Positions 33,676 to 42,111 of a stretch of DNA of 64,000 bases are shown one piece after another. Where the stretch lies: NCBI GenBank assembly GCA_016290135.1, contig JAEESW010000002.1:10001-74000 (forward strand), written 5' to 3'. Origin of the DNA: a bacterium (GTDB taxonomy: Bacteria > UBP6 > UBA1177). The notes beneath the pieces are model-generated. The model did no database searches. It was given only the letters and a program-made list of their open reading frames with translations, and was not told the origin of the DNA. The number at the start of each line of letters is the position of its first letter. Positions within the stretch are counted from its first letter, which is position 1. The position numbers and the translations under genes were made by a program.

Positions 33676-35652
33676 GGATTCTTCTTCCATGCCGCTGTTG
33701 TAAACAGAAACCTGGTCACGCCCGTGCTCTTTTGAGTAGTAAAGGGCTCTGTCGGCGTTTTTGATCAATTTTTCAGCACTGTCCGAAGGTTCCGGGAAAG
33801 AGGAGACGCCCATAGAGATCGTTATATTAAGAGGCGAACCGTCGGCATTGACCGTGGCATCGCGGACGACATTCCTGATCTTCTCAGCGATCTTAAAAGC
33901 ATCGTCGATAGAAGTGCTGTTGAGCAGAACGACGAACTCCTCGCCGCCGTAGCGCGCCGCGAAATCGACTTTGCGGATAGATTTTTTTATTGTTTTTGCG
34001 ATGAAGCGGATAACATCATCGCCTGCTTTGTGACCATAGGTGTCGTTCACTTTTTTGAAGAAGTCTATGTCGAGCATTATCATCGAAAGCTGAGTCTTTA
34101 TCCTGCTCGTTTCGCTTATCTTGCGCTCTATCATGTTGTTGAAACAGCGCCTGTTGTAAAGCCCTGTCAAACCGTCAACATTGGAAAGCTCCTCCATCTT
34201 TTGGAACATTTCTATGTTGTTCATGGCCGAAGTCACGACTTTGGAGATCATTCTGACCGACTCAGAGTGCTTTTTGAGTTCTTCAAAATCCTTCATTGTA
34301 TCGGTAAGGACTGAGATCGTCCCTTTGACATCGTTTTTAAAAGTCATGCAGCGGATCATGATGCAGCTTTTTTTGTTAAGGCCCTCAAATTCAGCAGGGA
34401 AAAGAGGTTCGCTCTTCCGCCTGTTCACATCAGTCGCCTCGTAGTAGTCGTCCATTTTGCCGCATGACATCATGGCGTGGACAGACTGCCCGTCATTCAT
34501 ATCGGCTTTTAAAGGATCGCTGACATCGCTCATTTCAAGCGGCCATGTCCCTTTTGAACTTTCCTTAACGCTGAAAGAGTAGCCGGTGAAATTCTGATCT
34601 TCGTTCTTCTCCGCGACAAAAACACCGCTCGCCTCAGGTGCGAGGTTGAATATCGCAAGAGCCGCCGCTTTGAGGAGCCCGTCGTGGTCAAAGGCATCGA
34701 CTATATTCGAAGTTTCGCGGTAAAGTGTTGCATTTCTCTGTTTTTCAAGGGCGATACGGCTGAAAGTCTCGGATTGTCTCAGCTGTTCCAAGACATCATC
34801 CTTTATTTCGGAGAATTTCTCGATAAGTTCGTCCTTATCAGCCCTTCCCTTCAGCGCGATATCGACAACGAGGACATAATCCGGCAGATCATCGGAATCG
34901 ACCAGCAGCATCGGGTAGTATATCCTGAAATCGTATTCCGGCATCATCGGGATATTTTCCCTTTCATCAAGGAGCGTCCTTGCAGCGACTGCTGTTTTGT
35001 CGTGAACCACTCTGAAAAGGAGCCCCTGCTGCGCAAATTCGACATCTGATTCATATATTTTCGCCCTGTCGTCAGGAAGAAGCACTACGAGACGCAGCGA
35101 AACAGACCTTCCGTCAAAATTTTTGGTCTTTGCGAGATACTTCTTAAGCGGTCTGAAAGGATCGTCCACGAGCGGAGGGCTCACTTTCGACGTTGTTTTC
35201 GGAGGTTCAAACTGCTGCTGACCGAAAATCGACGAAAACCCTTTTCTCATAAAGAACCAGACGCATACCGCAGCCAGAACGAAAAGGACATAAGCGGTAA
35301 AGACCGAATAATCGGAAATGTCCCCGCTGCATATCATCAGGATAAAAGCTGTCACAGCGTATGCCACGTAAGATGCGTCGTCGCTTTTGTGCAGGATCAG
35401 AGGAAGCGCGAGAAAAACGAGAGGAAGCACAGGGCTCGACCCCGCTCCTCCGGTAACGATGAAGACCGGAAGGAGATAGAGAGGAAGCGGCATCTTCTTC
35501 TTTTCGACGAGCTGGACATAAATGATAAGGAAAACAAAAACGCTCCACAGTATGACGAGAAACGGGATACTGTCTTTAAAGTAAAGCGAAAGGAGCGAAA
35601 ACATCAACGTCGTGATGTGCCAAAAAAAACGAAATTCCAATAATGCTGTCAT
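33670..35652 (-). CDS. Membrane diguanylate cyclase (GGDEF protein)
   Basis: 660 residues: about six N-terminal hydrophobic helices (1-140), a ~330-residue middle region with a GAF-like part (roughly 320-460), and a C-terminal GGDEF domain. The active-site loop is RYGGEEF, and the product-inhibition site RxxD (RKVD) lies five residues before it, so the enzyme should make c-di-GMP and be feedback-inhibited. The ATG overlaps the stop of the FtsB-like gene by 4 bp. c-di-GMP commonly controls type IV pili, which this chromosome also encodes. Confidence 0.92.
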   Translation of the reverse strand: MTALLEFRFFWHITTLMFSLLSLYFKDSIPFLVILWSVFVFLIIYVQLVEKKKMPLPLYLLPVFIVTGGAGSSPVLPLVFLALPLILHKSDDASYVAYAVTAFILMICSGDISDYSVFTAYVLFVLAAVCVWFFMRKGFSSIFGQQQFEPPKTTSKVSPPLVDDPFRPLKKYLAKTKNFDGRSVSLRLVVLLPDDRAKIYESDVEFAQQGLLFRVVHDKTAVAARTLLDERENIPMMPEYDFRIYYPMLLVDSDDLPDYVLVVDIALKGRADKDELIEKFSEIKDDVLEQLRQSETFSRIALEKQRNATLYRETSNIVDAFDHDGLLKAAALAIFNLAPEASGVFVAEKNEDQNFTGYSFSVKESSKGTWPLEMSDVSDPLKADMNDGQSVHAMMSCGKMDDYYEATDVNRRKSEPLFPAEFEGLNKKSCIMIRCMTFKNDVKGTISVLTDTMKDFEELKKHSESVRMISKVVTSAMNNIEMFQKMEELSNVDGLTGLYNRRCFNNMIERKISETSRIKTQLSMIMLDIDFFKKVNDTYGHKAGDDVIRFIAKTIKKSIRKVDFAARYGGEEFVVLLNSTSIDDAFKIAEKIRNVVRDATVNADGSPLNITISMGVSSFPEPSDSAEKLIKNADRALYYSKEHGRDQVSVYNSGMEEESE

Positions 35653-35927
35653 TTTTCAGGGATATACTTATATTGATCTGATCGTAACATTTTATATTTG
35701 GACCTGAGGATCTCCTCAGCCGCTTTCGGATCTTTGGAAAAACGGTCGATCTTCAGGCGCAGGCGGCTGTTGTCGCGGCTGATCTCGCGTTTTTTCTCCT
35801 CTATCACCCTGATTTTGTCGCGGTTACGGTCGAATTCGCCGTATGAAACGACAATGTCATAGACAAAAAAAGCCGAAATAAAAAGAAAGAGAAGACCTGC
35901 AATGAACAGGAACTGCTTTTTTTTCAT
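35649..35927 (-). CDS. FtsB/DivIC-like septum protein
   Basis: 92 residues: a short cytoplasmic start, one membrane helix (about 6-26) and a coiled coil (about 30-70) ending in AAEEILRSKYKMLR, the pattern of FtsB/DivIC. These proteins form a complex with FtsL and FtsQ at the division septum. It overlaps ExbD/TolR upstream and the GGDEF gene downstream by 4 bp each (ATGA), so translation of all three is coupled. Confidence 0.82.
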   Translation of the reverse strand: MKKKQFLFIAGLLFLFISAFFVYDIVVSYGEFDRNRDKIRVIEEKKREISRDNSRLRLKIDRFSKDPKAAEEILRSKYKMLRSDQYKYIPEK

Positions 35928-36337
35928 TCTTTAGACCTCGTTGCGACCGCTATATTCTCAAATTTCAAAGATTTAAGAATATCAAGAACTTCAGTGACTC
36001 TGCCATGCGGCGTAGTCACATCGGCTTTGATGACGATAACATATTTTAAACGCATATCCGTGTCAAATTTTGAGAGAAATTCTTTTACCTCGTCAATGGA
36101 CCGGACTTCAGTGCCGCCGAGAGCGATCCGTCCTTCAGAGTTGATCGCTATCTCGAACTTTTCCGCCGAAACAAGCGGGGTGTCGGAACTCGCCTTCGGA
36201 AGATCGACTTTAAGACCCGACTCTTTCACAAAAGTGCTTGTCAGCGAAAAGAATATAAGAAGGGTGAAAAGAACATCGACAAGCGAACTGATATCGATCG
36301 AAAAATCTTTTTCTGCCCGTTTTTTGAGTTCCATCAA
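35924..36337 (-). CDS. ExbD/TolR-family protein
   Basis: 137 residues with one N-terminal membrane helix containing the conserved Asp (SLVDVLFTLLIFFSLTS) and a periplasmic domain. ExbD/TolR proteins use the proton motive force with ExbB/TolQ to drive TonB or TolA. No exbB/tolQ gene is nearby, and the neighbours are a lipid-head-group nucleotidyltransferase and an FtsB-like protein. Either of the two adjacent Met codons may be the start; the first overlaps the previous stop. Confidence 0.88.
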   Translation of the reverse strand: MMELKKRAEKDFSIDISSLVDVLFTLLIFFSLTSTFVKESGLKVDLPKASSDTPLVSAEKFEIAINSEGRIALGGTEVRSIDEVKEFLSKFDTDMRLKYVIVIKADVTTPHGRVTEVLDILKSLKFENIAVATRSKE

Positions 36338-37638
36338 GCCCTCTTTTCACCGGAAAAAGGTGAAAACAAAAAATAGCAGAAAGGAACGAATCCGGCCAGC
36401 CATTCAGGCAGGATCAGCACGCATACGGTATAAACGATCCAGAAAAGAGAGGGTGAAAGCCACGTGGAAGCGATACTTTCAGGGATCTGCGGCAGTTCAA
36501 GACGCTGCAGAAGTGCCGGAGACAAAGAGATCCCGAACATCGCCACTACAAGCGGGAGTGCGACCCAAAGCGTGTCACAAGTGCCCAGGACGACCGGCAG
36601 GACAGCAAGTATAAAGCTGAATCTCCACGAAAAGATGAAGTTTTCGCTTTTTAAAGGAACCGTTCTTACATTGTTTCTGATCTTACCGAGGTAAAAAACG
36701 AACGTCACAAGAAGGAGCGTGGCGACCGAAAGCTGCGGGACTCCGGCAAAAAGAGCTACCGCCGTCAGCAGGAGAGAAGCGATAAAAACGACAGTGCCGA
36801 GCATGTTCCAGTCGAAATGCTCTTTTTCGAAGCACTTCAGAACAGCTTCTTTCGCACTTTTGGCAAAGAATCTGTTCGAAAAGAAGGCAAAGGAAGGATC
36901 TTTGTCGAGGAAGTTGTCCACCAGGCGCTCCTCGGCTTCGTTCTTCATCGACGGAGTGTCAACATCCTGCCAGAGATGCCCGGTCATTTCAGCGCACGCG
37001 AATTTTCCTTCACGCGCCTCCATCCCCATGACATCGGATATCGAGACATCCCCTTTGGCATCGTAGATCTCCTGAAGTTTCGGAAAAACAGAGGTCTTGC
37101 AGAGGAAAAGCCCTGTATCGACCGCATCATAAGAAGAAAGCTCCTTGCCTATCGTCGTGATCTCACCGTTTTCAGTAACGACTTTCGTAGCATCGTCAAG
37201 ATCAAAGACGCCTTCGATGTTCCTGTCGACCGAAAGGACGACATCGTATTTCCCGGCGAGTTCGGATTCCGCCTTTTTCAGGAAATCAGCAAAAAAATCG
37301 TTGGAAAAAATATGATCCGACATAGAAAGAATGAAAGGCGCATCATCAAGACAATCCCTGGCACGAAGCAGCGAAATGCCGTTTTTCTTGTTGTATTCGG
37401 TATTTTCGGCAAAAACAACGCCCTGAATGTTGTTCTTTGCGATATATTCCTTGATCTGGTCGCCGCGATACCCGACAACGACAACGACTTTTTCTATACC
37501 GACGGACTGCATGAGCGTTATGACGCGCTCGATCAGAGCCATTCCTCCGACAGGCATAAGCGGTTTCGGCTCGTTGCGGCCCTCGCTGTTGAGCCTGCTG
37601 CCAAGCCCGCTTGCAAGAATAACGCCTTGTTTTATCAT
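36334..37638 (-). CDS. Nucleotidyltransferase fused to a membrane domain (inositol-1-P cytidylyltransferase-like)
   Basis: 434 residues. Residues 1-235 are a sugar-nucleotide-type transferase: GLGSRL, EPKPLMPVGG, the metal-binding Asp in LSMSDHIF, and a later DVDTP. This subgroup includes CTP:inositol-1-phosphate cytidylyltransferases. Residues ~270-430 hold five to six hydrophobic helices without the DxxDGxxAR motif of CDP-alcohol transferases. The enzyme immediately upstream (37647-38447) does have that motif, so the pair could make an activated alcohol and couple it to lipid. A related CDP-alcohol transferase at 59111 has a degenerate N-terminal domain of the same kind. Confidence 0.8.
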   Translation of the reverse strand: MIKQGVILASGLGSRLNSEGRNEPKPLMPVGGMALIERVITLMQSVGIEKVVVVVGYRGDQIKEYIAKNNIQGVVFAENTEYNKKNGISLLRARDCLDDAPFILSMSDHIFSNDFFADFLKKAESELAGKYDVVLSVDRNIEGVFDLDDATKVVTENGEITTIGKELSSYDAVDTGLFLCKTSVFPKLQEIYDAKGDVSISDVMGMEAREGKFACAEMTGHLWQDVDTPSMKNEAEERLVDNFLDKDPSFAFFSNRFFAKSAKEAVLKCFEKEHFDWNMLGTVVFIASLLLTAVALFAGVPQLSVATLLLVTFVFYLGKIRNNVRTVPLKSENFIFSWRFSFILAVLPVVLGTCDTLWVALPLVVAMFGISLSPALLQRLELPQIPESIASTWLSPSLFWIVYTVCVLILPEWLAGFVPFCYFLFSPFSGEKRA

Positions 37639-37646
37639 CGTTCCAC

Positions 37647-38447
37647 CTAACCTTTCGGTTTCATATCTTCAGAGATCTCAGCTTTTTTCGCCGCGACATA
37701 TTCCTTGTAGCCGTCGAGATCACCTTTGTCGTAGCAGATCGGAGAGAGGAATGTGTATACAAGCATGTGAAAAAGAAGGCAGTCGAGCAGCCACGGTTCA
37801 CCTGTTACGGCTGTCGCAATGCCGCTCAAAACAAGCATCAGGACCGCAACACTCATAAAAAATTTGAATCTTTTGTTGAACTTGCGCCCGTGGTGACTTA
37901 CAAAAGGCCTGAACGAAAGATTGTTCCAGCCTATCCAGATGAAAAGCGGAATAAGAAAATATTTGTAGAAAGGAAGATATTCCGCCGGAAGATACTTGCT
38001 GAGATGGGTCCCGGCCCCGATGAGGCTCATAAGGTAGAAAGCCGAAACAGGACGCGGAGTCCCGAGGAAAAAACGCGGGAAATCTATGTCGTAGACTTCG
38101 TTTCTTGCATGCCTGATGCAACCGAAAACAAGCGGTACCATGCCCATGGCGTAAGCGATGAGAGCATTCAGAAAACCGCCGTTTTCAACTCTGAAAAAAG
38201 CGTAAAGCACGAATGCCGGACAAACAGCGTAAGTCACATGATCGGCAATAAGATCGAGTTCTTTCCCGAATTCGTTGCTCATTTTCGTGATCCTTGCAAC
38301 GATACCGTCACAGAAATCGAGAACGTATGCGACCATAACAAGGTAACACGCCTGCTGGATCTCGCCTTCGATCGCCAGAACAGCTGAGAGAAAACCGACC
38401 GCAACATTCCCCAATGTTACGACATCCTTGAGATGAACGAGCCTCAT
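37647..38447 (-). CDS. CDP-alcohol phosphatidyltransferase (PssA-like)
   Basis: 266-residue membrane protein with six to eight helices. The catalytic signature D-x2-DG-x2-AR-x8-G-x3-D-x3-D is complete near residues 44-69 (DFCDGIVAR, FGKELDLIAD). The overall pattern is closest to phosphatidylserine synthase; a phosphatidylinositol-phosphate-type acceptor is equally possible because the next gene encodes a cytidylyltransferase-like enzyme. It starts after GGAGG and heads a tightly packed five-gene unit. Confidence 0.88.
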   Translation of the reverse strand: MRLVHLKDVVTLGNVAVGFLSAVLAIEGEIQQACYLVMVAYVLDFCDGIVARITKMSNEFGKELDLIADHVTYAVCPAFVLYAFFRVENGGFLNALIAYAMGMVPLVFGCIRHARNEVYDIDFPRFFLGTPRPVSAFYLMSLIGAGTHLSKYLPAEYLPFYKYFLIPLFIWIGWNNLSFRPFVSHHGRKFNKRFKFFMSVAVLMLVLSGIATAVTGEPWLLDCLLFHMLVYTFLSPICYDKGDLDGYKEYVAAKKAEISEDMKPKG

Positions 38448-38487
38448 TTTTCCTCCAAAATCATAAACCGAAACAAAAAAACGGCTT

Positions 38488-38515
38488 ATGATACGGAAAT
38501 TTATTTAAAAATCAC
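38488..38515 (-). promoter_or_regulatory. Possible promoter of the pss-like to GGDEF unit
   Basis: Minus-strand GTGATT (38510-38515) and TATCAT (38488-38493), 16-bp spacer, 40 bp before the start codon. The -35 box is weak. Confidence 0.35.
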
Positions 38516-38586
38516 TTTTTAAGGGGAACTTTTTGAAATTGGAAAAAAAAGGCAGAGTTCAGAAAAAAGGAAAAGGGCCGGAAGTG

Positions 38587-39609
38587 CTATTCTCCGCTTC
38601 CGCTTCCGCTTCCGCCTGACGTTGCAGCGTCATCTTCTTCTTCGGGCGCTTCAGGAGCCTCACCCGGGCAGCAGACGTATGTGCCTTGCGTGTCAGCAGT
38701 TTTCTTCATCGTGTTGAAAATCGTTTCGACTACGCCGGCAGCCTCATATCCGGGAATATAAGTCCCGCCTGATCTTTCGGCGATATATTTTTCCCACTCT
38801 TCCCAAGAACCGATCTCTTTAGCATAGCAGTTGACCTGGGCATAATCCTGACCGACAAAGCAGCCGCCGAGAACAGGAGTCTCGAACGAGCACTGCGCCA
38901 TGATCGCATCATATTCGTTCTTCGCAGCGGAAACTTTTTTGCCGTTTGCGTCGGTCGTATCCTGGAAACCTCCATCAGGCATAAGGTATACCGAACCCAT
39001 CTGGATGGTGGTTCCGAAAGAGGGGATGACGTTGAAGTTCATCTTGTTCGTCTTGACAGTCGTTCCGTCAGCAAGTTCTCCGACGACTTTCATCTTTACT
39101 ACGAGCGGACTTGCGATCCAGTCGATGTCGTTCACATGATCAAGAAGGTTTTTGATCTGCGCTTCTTCGAAAATGTGGATCCAGCCTGCCGCCTGACCTC
39201 CGTCCGGAGATATGACGATACCATGAAGACTTTCTCTTTTCTTTTTGTTCCAAAGTTTCTGGTCGAGAGTGAGCTTCCTTCCGTCAGCCTGCGGTTTCGG
39301 ATCCCACTCGTACTCTATTTCAGCCTCTTTGGCATAGAAATAGTTGCTCTCCGCAGTGGTCAGATCTGTGTTGCCGCCGTCGCTCGACGGAATGTAGTTC
39401 GTAATCTGGAAACCGAGCTTGTAATCAAAATTGAATGCAAGGTCGAGTTTGCCTTCGGTGTAGTAAGTGTCACCGCCGACTTTGATCTGACAGTCATCGT
39501 CCGCCGTGAACGGAACGAATTTTTCAAGGATGACTCTGTTACGCCTCTCGACGCACGAAACCATCACCAGTGAAGCAACCATCAGGGTAAGAATGAAAAG
39601 CTTTCTCAT
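38587..39609 (-). CDS. Unknown lipoprotein at the end of the pil-aro operon
   Basis: 340 residues with lipobox VSC (Cys19), no acidic linker of the DUF1566 type, and a mostly beta-predicted body with six Cys in the last third. The C-terminus is Gly/Ser/Glu-rich (GGSGSGSGE). I recognise no domain. Its ATG overlaps the aroB stop by 4 bp, so it is translated from the pilMNOPQ-aroCKB transcript. An accessory outer-membrane role in the pilus machine is possible but only by context. Confidence 0.8.
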   Translation of the reverse strand: MRKLFILTLMVASLVMVSCVERRNRVILEKFVPFTADDDCQIKVGGDTYYTEGKLDLAFNFDYKLGFQITNYIPSSDGGNTDLTTAESNYFYAKEAEIEYEWDPKPQADGRKLTLDQKLWNKKKRESLHGIVISPDGGQAAGWIHIFEEAQIKNLLDHVNDIDWIASPLVVKMKVVGELADGTTVKTNKMNFNVIPSFGTTIQMGSVYLMPDGGFQDTTDANGKKVSAAKNEYDAIMAQCSFETPVLGGCFVGQDYAQVNCYAKEIGSWEEWEKYIAERSGGTYIPGYEAAGVVETIFNTMKKTADTQGTYVCCPGEAPEAPEEEDDAATSGGSGSGSGE

Positions 39610-40604
39610 CTTAATTCCTCCAAATCTCTCAATATGTCATTAGAATTCCTGCAAATAATTCCGGGAACCCCCGTTTTTTTCAGGTAAACCATCGAAATTT
39701 CGTCCAAATTTCTCTTTTTATCCAACATTATAAATCTACGCCACTTTGCTTCAGTCTTATACTTCCGCAAATCGTTTTTTACTCCGTGTTTTTGTAACAA
39801 TCTTTCAAGTTCCGCAGCCGGAAAGACCTCTTTCGCCCCAGCGGTTTCGGCCCATTCCTGCACAAGAACCATACCGGCGGCCACAGCCAGACCGTGCGGC
39901 AGAGAGTAGTAAAGCTCTATCGCATGTCCGAAAGTGTGCCCCCAGTTCAAAACAATCCTTTTTTCAAGGGTATCCGTAAAATCGTCCCGGACGATCTCGT
40001 ATTTACCGAGGATCGCAAGCGTCAAAGCCTCTTCCGAAAGCAGATCTTCCGCTTCGTATACCATCTCGGCAAGACGACCGCCTTTTATCAAGGCAAGTTT
40101 TATGATCTCGGCCTTTCCCGAAGCGATCTGCCGCTCGTTCAGCGTTTTGAAGAAATCCCTTACTATCACGACTTCATGAGCCGGATAGAAAGTGCCGACT
40201 GTGTTTTTCGCAACGAAATTGACAGCCGTTTTCCCGCCTATCGAACTGTCGACAGCCGAAAGCAGCGTCGTCGGAACAAGGATGAGTCTCATCCCGCGCT
40301 TATAGACCGAAGCCGTAAAAGCTGCGAAATCGGTCGTAGCACCGCCGCCTGCTGCAACGAGTGTCGTCCTGCGCCCGGCATTGAGATCGATCAGCCATTC
40401 CAGACAACTTTCAACATGGTTCAGATCTTTCTCTTTTTCGGCATCGATGTAAAAGATCCGTTCTGCCGGAAATGTCTTTTCAACAAAATCCAGAGAACTG
40501 TCGATCACAAAGCAGCAGTCCTGCCCCAGCGAAGCGGCAAAACCGGAAAAAGATTCCGCAAAACTGACTTTCGTCGTGTGCGTTACTGAAAAAGTGAGTT
40601 CCAT
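39606..40604 (-). CDS. aroB: 3-dehydroquinate synthase
   Basis: Second step of the shikimate pathway, turning DAHP into 3-dehydroquinate with NAD+ and a divalent metal. Visible motifs are GGGATTDFAAFTASVYKRG (NAD-binding), PTTLLSAVDSSIGGKTAVN, GKAEIIKLALI and the metal ligand NWGHTFGHAIE. About 332 residues from the ATG at 40604, which has AGGAG but only 2 nt spacing; an in-frame TTG at 40625 is the alternative. It overlaps the end of aroK by about 22 bp. Confidence 0.92.
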   Translation of the reverse strand: MELTFSVTHTTKVSFAESFSGFAASLGQDCCFVIDSSLDFVEKTFPAERIFYIDAEKEKDLNHVESCLEWLIDLNAGRRTTLVAAGGGATTDFAAFTASVYKRGMRLILVPTTLLSAVDSSIGGKTAVNFVAKNTVGTFYPAHEVVIVRDFFKTLNERQIASGKAEIIKLALIKGGRLAEMVYEAEDLLSEEALTLAILGKYEIVRDDFTDTLEKRIVLNWGHTFGHAIELYYSLPHGLAVAAGMVLVQEWAETAGAKEVFPAAELERLLQKHGVKNDLRKYKTEAKWRRFIMLDKKRNLDEISMVYLKKTGVPGIICRNSNDILRDLEELR

Positions 40605-41083
40605 ATCTCCTCGATCTCCGACCAAATTTCACTCAACCCGCGTCCGTCAGTCTCGACAATGAATGCCGCAGCCTTTTCATAAAGCGGACATCTCGACCTG
40701 AAGAGCTTTTCGTAGCCTTCCGGTCCGAGCTTTTTACAGAGCGGCCTCTCTTCAGACCTTCCGGCGAGATTTTCGAAAGAACTTCTCAAATAAACAAGTT
40801 TGAGAGGACTCTCATAGATCTCTTTCCATGCCGGATGGGCAAAATGGACACCGCCGCCGAAAGCTGCAAGATCGAAATCAGACTTCAGGATACCACTTAT
40901 CACCGAAGTTTCAAGCGTCCTGAAATCATCTTCCCTGCCGTTTTCAAGCAACTCGAATGCCGTCGGATCTTCCGCTTCGATCAAAGAATCGGAATCAACA
41001 GTTTTGAAACCGTTCTTTGAAGCAAAAGCCGCGAGCGAACTCTTTCCGCTTCCCGAAAACCCGATCAGACCGAGCCGTCTCAT
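40583..41083 (-). CDS. aroK: Shikimate kinase
   Basis: 166 residues. Walker A GFSGSGKSS (8-16), the DSD segment that binds shikimate near residue 30, AAFGGG (near 75) and the lid region with EERPLCKK are visible. It phosphorylates shikimate with ATP in the cytosol. It sits between aroC and aroB, with 4-bp overlap to aroC. aroK-aroB next to pilQ is a common gammaproteobacterial order; here aroC is inserted between. Confidence 0.9.
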   Translation of the reverse strand: MRRLGLIGFSGSGKSSLAAFASKNGFKTVDSDSLIEAEDPTAFELLENGREDDFRTLETSVISGILKSDFDLAAFGGGVHFAHPAWKEIYESPLKLVYLRSSFENLAGRSEERPLCKKLGPEGYEKLFRSRCPLYEKAAAFIVETDGRGLSEIWSEIEEIWNSLFQ

Positions 41084-42111
41084 TTACGATTCTCCAAATA
41101 AGCCGCATAAGCCGATCTTATATCACTCAGACTGTCAGACCCGAACTTTTCACAGAAAGCATCTGCCGCGATCAAGGCCGCCATGCTTTCGGCAATAACT
41201 CCGGCACGTTCGATGCACCAGAGATCGTTCATTCCGGGAAGGCATTTTCCAGCCTTGCCGCTGACCGGCGAGACTGAATCCACTTCAAAAGGCTGAGTCG
41301 GGATCGGCTTGAAATAGAGCGTCGCAACCAAAGGCTGGCCGTTCGAGATCCCTCCTTCGATGCCGCCGCATCTGTTCGTGGCCCGTTCGCCGTTTCTACC
41401 GCAAAAGGCGTCCGCAGCGTGTGTCCCTCTCATCCTGTGAAGTTCCGTGCACCCGAAATAGACTCCTTTCACCGACGGTATCGAAATCAATGCCGCCGCG
41501 AGCCGTGAATCCAAGTGATCCGACCACTGGACATTCGAACCCAACCCCGCCGGAATCCCGGAAAGAACAACTTTCAGAACTCCGCCGTAGGTGCCGTTCA
41601 TCTTGTCGGCAAGAGCCTTTTCAGCATCGAAACTGCTGTAAGGAACTCCTCCGATCTCAAGAACTTCGGAAGTGACTGTGACATTCATTTCAGCAAGGAA
41701 CATCCTGCACAGAGCACCGGCGGCGACTCTTAAAGCCGTCTCTCTGGCACTCGAGCGCTCGGCACCGAGCGAAATATTGTCGTATCCGAATTTCCTGAAC
41801 GAGCTGTAATCCGCATGCCCCGGTCTCGGAAACCCTTTATCAACTACTCCGTTTTCAAAGAACCTGCTTTCCGCCGCGTTTTTCAGCAGAAAAGCTATGG
41901 GAGCGCCTGTGGTGACACGACCGGCGACACCCGAAACGACCCTGACATCGTCTTTTTCGACATCAAGTCTTTCAGACCGGCCGAGACCCGAACGGCGTCT
42001 CTTCAAATCTTCCTCAAAAAGAACACTGTCAAACCTGACACCTGCCGGAAATCCGCTGAGAACGGCAACGAGCTCCGAACCGTGAGACTCACCGGCAGAA
42101 ACGAACTGCAT
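41080..42111 (-). CDS. aroC: Chorismate synthase
   Basis: 343 residues. Conserved FMN/substrate motifs include GESHG near the start, RPGHADY, SARET and RCGGIEGGISNGQP. It makes chorismate from EPSP with reduced FMN. The start overlaps the pilQ stop by one base, and the end overlaps aroK, so it is translated as part of the pilus-aro operon. Confidence 0.95.
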   Translation of the reverse strand: MQFVSAGESHGSELVAVLSGFPAGVRFDSVLFEEDLKRRRSGLGRSERLDVEKDDVRVVSGVAGRVTTGAPIAFLLKNAAESRFFENGVVDKGFPRPGHADYSSFRKFGYDNISLGAERSSARETALRVAAGALCRMFLAEMNVTVTSEVLEIGGVPYSSFDAEKALADKMNGTYGGVLKVVLSGIPAGLGSNVQWSDHLDSRLAAALISIPSVKGVYFGCTELHRMRGTHAADAFCGRNGERATNRCGGIEGGISNGQPLVATLYFKPIPTQPFEVDSVSPVSGKAGKCLPGMNDLWCIERAGVIAESMAALIAADAFCEKFGSDSLSDIRSAYAAYLENRK

